Positions 12,301 through 24,300 of a stretch of 64,000 bases of DNA are shown here, in pieces (the stretch's first letter is position 1; the number at the start of each line of letters is the position of its first letter). Origin of the DNA: Brasenia schreberi. Lineage: Eukaryota > Streptophyta > Magnoliopsida > Nymphaeales > Cabombaceae. A program made the translations under genes and the position numbers. The notes under the pieces are model-generated. The model was not told the DNA's origin. It made no database searches and was given only the letters and a program-made list of their open reading frames with translations. Location of the stretch: contig JAYKKT010000064.1 in assembly GCA_036023115.1 (NCBI GenBank), positions 9,193,501 through 9,257,500 on the forward strand. The letters are read 5' to 3'.

Positions 12301-15300
12301 TGTTGCACGATAAAGGATGATTCATCCCTTCTTATGATACATGTCACTGTATTGTACAATATGCCTTGTATCATTTCTTTCAAAAACGCTACCAAACTTA
12401 AACTTCATGTATAATAGTCTCCATTTTACTAAGACAAAAATCCTTTATTTCCATTGTTTATGTCCACCATTGAAAGGTGTTGTTAACTCCTTTCTTTGAC
12501 TTCTCTACCAACACAATATCATCTACAAATAATATGCCCAGCATACTTCATCTTTAATATACCTTATTAATTCATCTATAACCAAGGTAAATAGGTAGGG
12601 CATAATATTAATCCTTGATGTAATCCAATATTAACTTTAAATAAATATGTAATCCCATCATGAGTTCTAACACATGTTTTTGCATCATCATACATGTCCT
12701 TTATGAGATTAATGAACAATAGGAATGCATTTCTTCTCTAAGATTCTCCAAAGAATATCTCTTGATATCCTATTAGAGGCCTTTTCTAAATCATGAATAC
12801 CATAAGAAGGTTTTCTTTATTGGCTCTGACGCGTTCCATTAAACATCTGAACAAGTAAATAGCCTCAATAGTGTTCCAATAAATAAATAACGTATGCAGG
12901 CAGTCAATGTGAAAAAGGAAAAACGAAAGGAAAGGATACATGTCTTCTGAATAGCGTCAAATCCTAGTCATATCCCAAGCATCAAGAGAGAGGACATCTT
13001 CTCCCTCTCCCCAATGAAGACCAACTTTTGACATTGAAGACAAATCATATCGTGAGTAGAATAGTTGACAGGAACTTCATGGGAGGATTAAATCTGTCTA
13101 CCTATAGGAAATTCACCGACATGACATGATCAAATGATCTACTGCTTACCATTAGGGTGTGCATGTGCAGGACAGAGATGTGAAGGATTTGTCCCTCTTG
13201 AAGCTCTTCTGATTAGCTTCCCGTGTCATTATAAATGATAACAAAGTTCAAAATTATGCTGTGGTACACACTAAAGTTTGAAGTCTTGAACTCTAGCATT
13301 TTCCAACAGTTAGCTAATCTTGCCTGTCCACAGAATACCAAGACTTTTCTCATAGTATGCCACATAAAGACTTCTACCAAGGTACTGCACCTATGTTGTA
13401 ACTCCACTCAAAACCATATTTCTAGCAACGCTCTCTACTTTAAATATTTTTTAGTGAGACGCATTTTTAAATTTTAAATACTTTTCACTGTTATGTCAAA
13501 CTCCACTCGTAAGGAATCACCCTTGCATGGCCGGTTCCAAGCCCGGACAAAGGAGGAGGGTTGTGTTAGGCTTCTAACAACCAGCATAAAACTTTGTCGG
13601 ATTTTTATATCACGGATTATATAAATTATGAGCATTGTGTTGGGGTGTTTTCTCTTAGCGACGTACTGCAGATCCCGAATAAAGTGAAAAGTAAACAAAG
13701 GCCTCTATATTTTCGTCCGAATGTAATGAATCAATCATAAAGAGGGTTCCCACATCATGGACAGGTGTGGGTAAAGAAGTTAGTCCCGCTACATTGTCTC
13801 CCAAATGTAGTGAATAAATTGTAGATAAGGTCTTCGCATTTTCAGTATGGGCGGATGCGGGATAAGGAAGCTAGTCCTAGATAATAAGATTTGTATTACT
13901 TCTTGGAATATCGGAGTATTGTCCTGTAAGCTAATAGAGGTAGTAGATACTATGATTCGTAGAAAGATTCAAATCCTATGTTTCCAAGAGACAAAGTGGG
14001 TTGGGAAAAAAGCAAATAAGATTAAGGATAAAGGTTTTAAATTATAGTACTAAGGAAAGAGAAATGCTCAAAACAGAGTTGGTATTATCATAAATAAAGA
14101 TTTAAAGGATAGTGTAGTAGACATACAATGATATGGTGACCGAATCATGACGTTGAAATTAATGCTAGGAGCAGAGGTTTTGAATATAGTTTGTGGTTAC
14201 GCACCTCAAGTAGGACTAGAAGATAGTATAAAGGCGGCTTTTTGGGAGGAGTTAGATAAGGTGATTCAAAGAATTTCACAAAAGGAGGTGATTTGTTTAG
14301 GAGACTTAATGGACATGTCGGTAAAGAGGCATTAGGATATCAAGGTATTCATGGAAACTTTGGCTTAAATTTTTTTATGGCATTTGATCTCTTTATAGTC
14401 AATACCATCTTTAAAAAAAGAGATAAACATTTAATTACTTATAAGAGTGGCTTATCACAAACACAAATTGATTATTTTGTTTGTAAGAAAAAAGATAGAT
14501 CGTGTTGTAAAGATTGCAAGGTAATTCCAAGAGAAAGTTTAACCACTCAACATTGACTTTTAGTTATTGATTTACTGGTAAAAAAAAGTGGACAAAGAAG
14601 AAAAGAGTGCATTCATTTATTCAGACTAAATGGTGAAACCTCAAAAGCAAGAAAGAAGGTATATTTAAACATAAAGTCCTTCAAGGATATGCTTGGAATT
14701 ATGTTGGTACACCTTGTGATATGTGGAACAATATGGCTAAAGATGTGTTAGGTGAATCTAAGGGAAGTGTACCAGCACAAAAAGAAGCTTGGTGGTGGAG
14801 TGAAAGTGCAAAATAAGGCAAAGAAGGCATGTTACAAATTACTACTGAAACTTAATAAGCTTATAAGAAAGTAAAGAAAGAAGCGAAAAAGGTTGTCAGT
14901 AAAGTAAAAGCTAAAATTTGGGAGGATTTATATAAAAAAACTCAACTCAAAAGATGATAATGAGATATTTTTAGAACAATGAAGAGTGAGGACTAGAGAT
15001 AAGAAAACTAAGGATCTTAATTTTGCTAGATGCATCAAAAACGAGGATGAGAAAATTCTAATGACAAATGATGATATAAAAAATAGATAGAAAAACTATT
15101 TTTATAAGTTTTTTTATGAAAATAAAGATATTAGTATTAGTTTAGGAGAGTTATCCAAATCAGAAAAGTATATAAACCACAATTTCTATCGACGTATTCA
15201 GAAAAATGAAGTCAAAGAGGCTTTTAAACATATGAAGGGTGGTAAATCTGTAGGACGAGACAATATTCCTATAGAAGTTCGAAAAATCCTAGGAGAAACA

Positions 15301-18300
15301 GGAATCACTTAGCTCAAAAGACTATTTAATGAAATATAGAGAAACCAAAAGATTCTTAGGAATGGAGAGCGAGTACACTTATACCCATATACAAGAATAA
15401 AGGAGATATTAAGAATTGTGTGAATTATCGGGGTATAAAGTTAATGAGTAGTACTATAAAATTATGGGAAAGAATTATCGAATGTAGGTTAAGACAAGTA
15501 TAGAGTAGACGAGTACAATAGAGAACCGATTTGGATTCATGCCAGGCATATCTAATATTGAAGCGATTCACCTTTTGAGACATCTTATGAAACATTTTAG
15601 AGCAAAAAAGAAAGACACATGATATTTATTGATCTAAAAAAAAACTTACAATAGGGTACCAAGAGATGTTCTTTGAAGAACCTTAGAAAAAAGAGGTATC
15701 CCATTGACATAAATGAACCTTATAAGAGACATGTACGATGATGCAAAAACATGTGTGAGGACTCGCTTCTTTGAAGTTAATATTGGGTTACATCAAGGAC
15801 CAACATTAAGTCCATATTTATAATGGTGATTGATGAGTTAACAAAACATATTCAAGATGAAGTACCTTGGTGTATGTTATTTGCAGATGGCATTATGTTA
15901 GTGGAGGAGTCTAAGGAAAAAGTTAATAGGAAATTGAAAACTATGGAGAGAAATATTAGAAAGTAAAGGCTTCCGAAGGATATGTCAATTTGGTCATTCA
16001 GATCCAGCTTTAAGATAAATAGGATCTCCATGCATTGCAAGAAAAGTTCAGTCACTAATTAAGAACTTGTGTGATTACTTGTTTTCCACATTGCATGATT
16101 TCTTCTTTTCAATAGAATTTTTCCAGAGAAAATGACAACAGCATTTACCAATTAAAATGCTTTTCTACCAGCAGATGTTTAATGTAGTCAAACAATTTCA
16201 ACTTAACCTGAGAAACATACCTCTTCAATGGCATTAAGTAGACGACGGCACATGCCTTGATGCCTGTAGGCCAGTCGTGTCCCAATGAAAGGCATCTCTG
16301 CTAATCGTGTCCCATGGATCCTGAAATGTTACACGTAAAAATTGCAAATGCTTAATAGGTAGAAATATGAAAAGGCAGAAAGTAGTTGTAAACCCAGAAT
16401 TGCTAGAAAGATTAGCTATATAAACTTTTACTTGTACTTTAGTAAATCAAGAGCACAAATAGAACCGTGATATGAATCATGGAATCCTTGAAGAACAAAG
16501 TGAAAAGGAAAACATTCAAGGATAAGAACTAATAATAGCAGTCTGCCTTCCTATGAGGAACTCTCACATTTATGAGAGCAGAATATATATAATGAAAATG
16601 TTGAGCACATCAGCTCAAGGGGGAATTAGCTTAAAGGGAAGTGCTCCCATTACTACTCATGCATCAGGTTTCAATTTCCATGGGTGGTTCCCCTTGCAAA
16701 CACCAAGCACAGGTACATGAAGCAAGGTTCCCAGCCTTGGTATCTTACAAAAGGATGTTCAACCCCTTGAAAGGTGATTGTTTTGATCTATCAATCCAAC
16801 AATAGAAAAGAAAAATATATAAAGATTCTAAAGTCTAAACCACCTCAGATTCTAGATTAAATGAATAGATGCAAGCTTTAATTGATCAAACCGCTGATAC
16901 TGTGCTCAACATGACCCATACATGCAAAAGCTTTAATCGATCTACTCAAGAAATGCACTTCAAATCAAACTATCAAAGTTGCTAACTTGTAAGCACATCA
17001 TATTTTAGCCGACCCCATCTAGTATGGGAAAAGGCTTAGTTGTTGTTGTTAAAGATATTAATGCATTGTGCACAATTTCAGATACCCCTTTGCACTTGCA
17101 ATGGATTTTCACTATGCTCTTAAAGAAGAGTGGAGTTGACACCCATATACAAGAAGAGGAGAGGTATATGAAATTGTGTTAACCGTAGATATATTAAGTT
17201 AATGAGCTGTACCATAAACAAGGAGTTACTAAATGAAAGTTGAGATAAGCGTCTAGTACAACATAGAACCAATTTGAGCTTAGACCACTAAGACCTACTA
17301 CAAAGTTGTCCACTTAACTTCAGGCCAAGGAAAAGAGCTTTCAGTAGGTGTTTGTTGACTTCGAGAAAGACTATGACATGTACCAAGAGATATTCTATGG
17401 AATGATGGAATCATCTTAGAAAAGAGGATTATAACTTATTTATATAAAGAACAATAATAACGAAGCAACAGCCCGCATTAAAGTTCATGAGAGGATAAAA
17501 GTAACTTTCTCTTACAATAATATCTGATTGAACACTAGGCTTATATCTTTCACTTTGGTCATTAATGAACTAACAAGGCACATCCGATGAACTGCTTTGA
17601 TGAATGTCTTTCGGCAATGAGAGTTTGCTGGTGAATGGACGAGGAGAGGAGGTAATACAAAACTTAAAATATGGAGAAAAATCTTAGAAATGAAGGCTTT
17701 TGACTTAGCAGAATAGAAACATAATTCATAGAATATAGGTTCAATATTTTGACCAACAAAAAATGAAAGTTGGTGGTCACTGTAACCCCAAGAAAGATAA
17801 TTTAAATACTCAGAGTCTGTGTAAAAGATAGAAAACTCAAGTGGATATACAAGTGAAAGAATTAATACCATTGGCTAAATAATATAATTAGGTGTTCTAT
17901 GTAAAAAAACTACTCAATTTGAAAGGTAAATATCCATAAAGTAAAAGATTAGCACAGACAATGTCGGCTGGTTGCTATCAGCATGTGTAGAAACATGTCA
18001 TTGGAAGAAATAAAGATATTGAGATAGATGCGCACACAAGGAAATACCATATATATTATGAGGTTATCAGAGAAAAAAGTTGGTGTAGCACCAAGAAGGT
18101 AAGGAGGAAGTACGACATTTGGAAAAGTGACCAGACATAATCAAGAAGAGGCAAAGTAAAGTCACAAAATTATTGAAAGGAAACAAAACACAATCTTGTT
18201 TTTTCAGAGTTAAATGCTACTAGAAACAAGATAGGAAAAGCACAATGGCTGCTAGCCAGCCCCATTTTGGCGCAGGAGAAGGCCTTATTTTGGTTCTCCC

Positions 18301-21300
18301 AGGAGATTCCAATGCATTGTACAGTGTTGGTTCTGTTGAGAAGAATCTTTGGATTTGTTCCTCCTCTGATCCAATTATCCAATTTTAGTATTGCTTGTTA
18401 ATTATATTTTAATGTAAGGGTAGATTAGTCTTTCAAGTTAAAAGACTCTTATAAATATTAGGTGATTAAACTAGAAAACCCTAAGTTGTGCAGTCAAGGA
18501 GAGAAAGGCATGTGCCCAAGAAAAATCTCTCTATTGTGTAGGAGCAAATATGTTGTTATATCTTTTCTTCATTATCAATAAACAATGTATTATAACATGC
18601 TATAAGAGCATTTAAACATCACAAATTATGCTTCTTTGTGTGATGTTTCTGTAGGAAATGTGTCATCAAGTGTTTGTAGTTAAGTACCAGTGGGAAAAGG
18701 GAGTTGGGTGCTGTTACTATAGTTTGTGTCAAGGCAAAAACTACATGGCTGTGTTCAGTCCCCTATCGCTACTCGTGAACAAAAGTAGAAGTTGTTGAGC
18801 CAATCCCCTACCGTTGCAAATAATACAGACTACATAGTTGCTTTGTGCTCCTGTGGTTGCATAGGTATCAGGAAGGGAAAGTATGGTAGATACAGGTAAA
18901 CATGTGGAAGGTATATATCAAAGTTTTGAAAGACAATAAAGGGATAAATTGAAACCTTATCAAGTTACAAATATGAAATTAGATGAAAAAAACTATTTGG
19001 AATGGGTCAGATCTATAGAACTGACTGTTTTAGCAAGAGGTCGATGGGAATACCTCACAGGCACTCAGCCACAAATTGATGTAGGCAGTCCAACTTATTT
19101 AAAATGGAGAAAGGACGATGCGTTGCTATCCTCATGGTTGTTACAGTCTATGATTCCCTCAATAGGGAGAACCTTTATGTATTTAGATTCAGCAATGGGT
19201 ATTTGAAGAGTCGTATCTGAAGCCTATTATAGGAGGAAGAATGTTATCAAAGAATATGAGATTTTTGAAAAAATCAAAGAGTGCAACATGGAACTCAGAC
19301 TATTAGTGATATTATGCAAATTTGTGTGGTTTGTAAAATGAATTGCAATTTTATACTAATATAAGTGTTACGTATGTTTATGTTTCAAAGAAAGAAGTAA
19401 AGAAACTGAGAAACGAAAGATTTTTGATATATAATGAGAAGTTTCATTTGAGTATGTAGTTGTTAAAGTCAATATTCTCGAAAGAGAACTACCCCTTGAG
19501 GCAGAGTTTACTCTTTACTTCTTAGAGAAGAAGATAGAAGGGGATCCAAAAGAGAAAATATCACATATGCCGATAAGACAACATTTCTTGAAAAAAATGA
19601 GTATAAGCCTAATCGTGGGCGAGGAGGATATAGAACTCATGATAGAGGTCGTGGCCGCCTCTCTTTTGAAAAAAATGAAATGCTAAAATATTCTCATTAT
19701 GGTAAGCATCGTCATACAAAAGATCGATACTGGGATTGACTGATAAGCCCAATTTCATAAAAAATAAGAAAAATTATGCTAATATATCAGAAAATCTATC
19801 ACAAAGTGCAAATATAGGAACTATTACTGAATTGTTAAAGCGTATAGAGGGCTTAGAATCACAACTTGGTGATTAACCTTCTACCTTAACATCCCAAGCC
19901 ACACTGGCTTAGTTGTTGTTGTTATTGTTGGTGTTGGTGTTTTCCACGATATGAAGACGGAAATAATCTTTGGTCACGGTAGCTATAAAAGGAGGCTATA
20001 TATCATTAAAGACTTAAATGGTGAAACCTTCTTCATGCACTCTTTCAGCCATGACCACAAGTGAAGCATAAATCAAATTATGGCACGATCATTTTGGGCA
20101 TTTGCCTATCCAAGATGAGACATGTGATTCCTAGTATTTCTCTTGTGTCTAATAATGTAGTCCTTCAATGTGATGTTTGCCAAAAAAAAACATCAACGGG
20201 TCTCTTATCTTGGTAGTCAGTCTAAAATGTCAAAGTCGTTTGAATTGATTCATTTTGATATTTGGGATCCTAGTTAAGTCACTTCTCTTAGATGCATCCT
20301 AGAAGTAGCCCATACCTTAGTCATTGAACGTAATGCTCGTAAGTTCTATTGGGGTGAAGCATTACTAATCTCAGATTATCTAATTAATAGAATGCCAAGT
20401 TTTGTACTCCATGATGGTAAGTCCCCATGGAAAATGAAAAACTCTTACTCCTAAAAACAAAAATGTTTCATGTTACTCCTCGTATCTTTGGTTGTACCTG
20501 TTATATTTATATTCCTTCAAATATCTGAGATAAATTGGATCTTAGAACCACCAAGTGTATATTCATCGGATACTCCACTTCCCAGAAAGGGTATAAATAT
20601 TATGATTCAGTGCATAAGAAGAATTGAGTGCATAAGAAGAATTGAGTGTCAACAACAACAACTAAGCCTTTTCCCATACTAGACGGGGTCGGCTACATGG
20701 ATTCTTTATTTCTACAAAGCTCTATCATGTGTCATGTCAGCAGTTAACTCACAATAAGCTATATCATTCTTTATTGTTTCTTTCCAACACATTTGTGGTC
20801 GTCCTCTACCTCTTTTAATACTTTCCAAATTTAGTTTTTCATACCTTCTTATAGGTTCTTCTTCTATCTTCTTTCTATATGTCCAAACCATCTTAAACGA
20901 TATTCTCTCATTTTATCCTCTATTGGTGTTACTCCTAATTTGTTTATAATAACCTCATTATGTAAATGGTCTTTTCTTGTATGACCACTCATCCATCTCA
21001 ACATTTTCATTTCTGTCACACATCTTTTGTACATGTTGATGGTTAACTGCCCAACACTCAGAACCATAAAACATGGCAGGCCTAATTGTTGCTCTATAAT
21101 ATTTACCTTTTAACTTTAATGGTATTTTCTTATCACAAAGAATACCTGATGCTCTTCTCCATTTTAACCAAGCAGCATTAATTCTATGCGTAACATCTCC
21201 ATCAATTCTTCTCACTCTGAAAAATTGACCCTAGGTATTTAAAACTTTCCTTTTGAGGGATGCAATGTGTGCCAATTTTAATTTCTATGTCCTCTGAAGT

Positions 21301-24300
21301 AACGAAATGATCAAACTTACATTCCATATATTATGTCTTTGTTCTACTAAGTCGGAGGCCTTTGCTTTCTAATGCTTCTCTCCATAGTTCCAATTTTCTA
21401 TTAACTTTTTCCTTAGACTCTTCCACTAACACAATGTCATCTAGAAATAACATACACCAAGGCACTTCATCTTGAATATGTTTTGTTAACTCATCAATCA
21501 CCATTATAAATAAGTATGGACTTAAAGTTGATCCTTGATGTAACCCAATATTAACTTCAAAGAAGTCTGTCATTCCTTTATGAGTCCTCACACATGTTTT
21601 TGCCCTGGATATTATTTCCTTTGAGTCTAATCCTTATTATTCTTTCAAAGGGGAGCATATGGGCCCTGTGAATAAACCTATACATGTCCTTCCAAAAAAG
21701 CCCCATTGAAGAAGGATCTAACCTTGATGAGAAAGATGAGATTGATGTTGTTCTAAAGATACCAAGATGTACGTTCATGGAAAAAGAAAAGTGATGATGC
21801 CTCATGCTCAAGTTAACGTGATCAAGAATCTCTCGTCAGATCTCTCCTCAAATTCAGATCTGCAACCTCCCACAGATTATGACTTTGATCTTCCTATTGC
21901 TATCCGAAAAAATAAAAGAACGTACACCCTCTATGCCCTAAAAAAGAATATACTTGGACTATTGTTGATTTACCTTTAGGCAGAAAATTGGTTAGCTACA
22001 AATGGGTTTACACAATTAAGTTTACAATTGATGAAAACAATAAAAGACAAGGTTACAGTAAGTTATATGGAGTTTACTATAATGAAATTTTTGCTCCAGT
22101 AGTAAAACTTACCTCTATCATAGTTATTATGAGTCTTGCAACACATAAAAGTTGGGATATGTGACTGTTGGATGTAAAAAATGTCTTTCTAAATGGAGAT
22201 TTAGAGGAAGAAGCATTTGAGTCTTCCTCCAAGATTTGAAGGAGATCTTGGAAGAAATAAGATTATTACCAAACTAAAGGAGAATTCCATGTATGGTCTT
22301 AAACAATCTCGAGAGCATTGTTTGAGCAGATACTGGAACAGTTGTGGAAACATTTTGGCTATACTCAAAACCAAGAAATTTGATCACACACTATTCTATA
22401 AATGCTAGACTAGAGTGAGCAATTATAATTTTGGTTATTGTATATAGATGATATTATTGTTAAGGCAAAGTTGCATCAACTCTTTGACCTAAAAGACTTG
22501 GCAAACTATACTATTTTTTGGGGATTTAAGTTTTGTATTCAAGCAAGGGTGTGTTCCTAACTCAAAGAAAATATACTATGGATTTACTATAGAATACAAA
22601 TATGATTGATTGTAAGAAGTGTGGCATTCCAATGGAAGTAAATCATAAACATCTTCATGATAAAGAACAATATAAAGATGTGGGCAGGTATCCAAGATTG
22701 GTTGGAAAATTGATTTACCTTACCATTACCCATCCAGAAATCACATATGCAGTAGGTATGATTAGTTGATTCTTGCTTCCTTGATCCAATTATCTGCTTT
22801 TAGTATTGCTTGTTAATTATGTTTTAATGTAAGGATAGGTTAGTCGTTCAAGTTAAAAGACTTATTAATATTAGGTGATTAGACTAGGAAACCCTAAATT
22901 GTGCAGTCAAGGAGCGAGAGGCATGTTCCCAAGAAAAATCTCTCCATCGTGTAGGAGCAGATATGCTGCGGCTGTCTTTTCTTCATTATCAATAAAGAGT
23001 GTATTATAACAGGTTCTTGAAGTTCTCAAAAAAAAGACTTGCATACTGTAATCAGGGAACGTCAAGCATGATTTGACTAAACAAATCAAAAGATCATATT
23101 TGTAGAGAAATGCAGGAGATGTGTGGGTTTTAAAGGTACACTTAGGGGTGGATTATATTCTCACAAGACAAAATCCTCTCGGTACCACATCAACCTCGAC
23201 ACAACTCAACACTGCATTGGAAATAGCTATTAGCTAGACAATGTCATAACTTCTCATAATACTATTTATCCATTAAAATAGCATGGCATGGCAAATACTT
23301 CTAACTAACCAAATTAAAACAACCATATCCCTTTTGCGAAAAGAACCAACAAAACATCAAAGGATTACATTGAATCATTGATACTCTTGTCACGTTTATT
23401 ATGCTTGAACGCCTAGTTGCAAAGAACAACTAACCAGATGCAGACTTCAATGTATTACTTTTCCTATTCATGTCCTTATTGCCTACATCATACATATAAT
23501 CTTTCTTAACTAAATATGTCATAGAATAACACTTCTATATGTGTATACTCCATACTACTTTTAAAACTTCTCCAAGCTTGCATCATATATGCAACTCGCA
23601 CTGATGTGTACAGGTCTAGAGGACATAGCGCATGACAGAGACAAGAGTCATGAGATACTTTCAAGTGTTTCTTATATAAAGTGCAAGCAATATCGTATAG
23701 TACAACAACAACAACTACTAAGCCTTTTCCCATACTAGACAGGGTCGGCTACATGGATTCTTTGTTTCCACAGATCCCTATCATGTGCCATGTTAGCAGT
23801 TAACTCACAATAAGCTAGCAATATCGTATAGTACCAAAAGGAAAATATGATCACATTATTATCATACATTCAAGTCATAAAAACTTATGCAATCTCCACA
23901 ACCATGAAGCTCAAAGTCAAGAATAGAAAAGGAAACTAGATCAAGCATTCCATGCAAATTGACTTTTGCTGGAGAGCAAAAAGGAAGTAAAGTTCATGAA
24001 TCATGACATAGCCCAAAACTCTTCCATGTTTCATAGTATTATTCAACCCAACCCATGGGAGATATTCTGAGGGTGCACATACCATGAGGAAAGACTAAAC
24101 CTTCACAGAACATGTGAGTGCATGCATGCACATACAACCTGTACACAAGCATGACCCAAATTCGGAGAAAGTGCTTCTCAAGAGTCGAATAGGGTTCTTT
24201 AAAAGGTGATATAAAGAAAGGCCTGGAACTTCCCCAGGAAGTCATTTATAGGGTGAAACAAGCCATGATAAAGATTCCTACAGAATGGAATAGTATAAAA

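Larger units (their letters stand above)
9627..16220 (-). other. IDM1-like intron 6 (6.6 kb)
   Basis: The intron holds a minus-strand RTE copy broken in two by an inserted repeat (about 11.03-12.86 kb) and a longer plus-strand decayed RTE copy (about 13.7-15.99 kb). The pieces 9.63-11.02, 12.87-13.69 and 15.99-16.22 kb show no gene or clear element. Confidence 0.75.
18334..23011 (+). mobile_element. Ty1/copia element with internal deletion, TSD GGTTC
   Basis: A full-footprint element flanked by the perfect 5-bp duplication GGTTC (18329-18333 and 23012-23016). The 5' LTR is 18334-18597 (TGTTGAG...ATAACA), followed directly by a primer site TGCTATAAGAGC resembling the Met-tRNA complement. Inside: a gag frame from 18949 ([10 protein letters not shown]), a zinc knuckle with both key Cys changed to Tyr near 19690 ([16 protein letters not shown]), the pre-integrase motif KLWHDHFGH near 20075, integrase remnants, a nested RTE copy, then RT from about 21985 with YIDD near 22445. 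RT ends at [13 protein letters not shown] and jumps straight into the 3' LTR, so RNase H, the polypurine tract and the first 32 or so bases of the 3' LTR are deleted. Many stops; not autonomous. Confidence 0.92.

Noticed and set aside
19893..19940. GGCTTAGTTGTTGTTGTTATT as another RTE insertion
   Set aside because: Only the tail resembles RTE; the upstream terminal block is hardly present, so it may be a chance TTG repeat or a minimal remnant inside the copia element.
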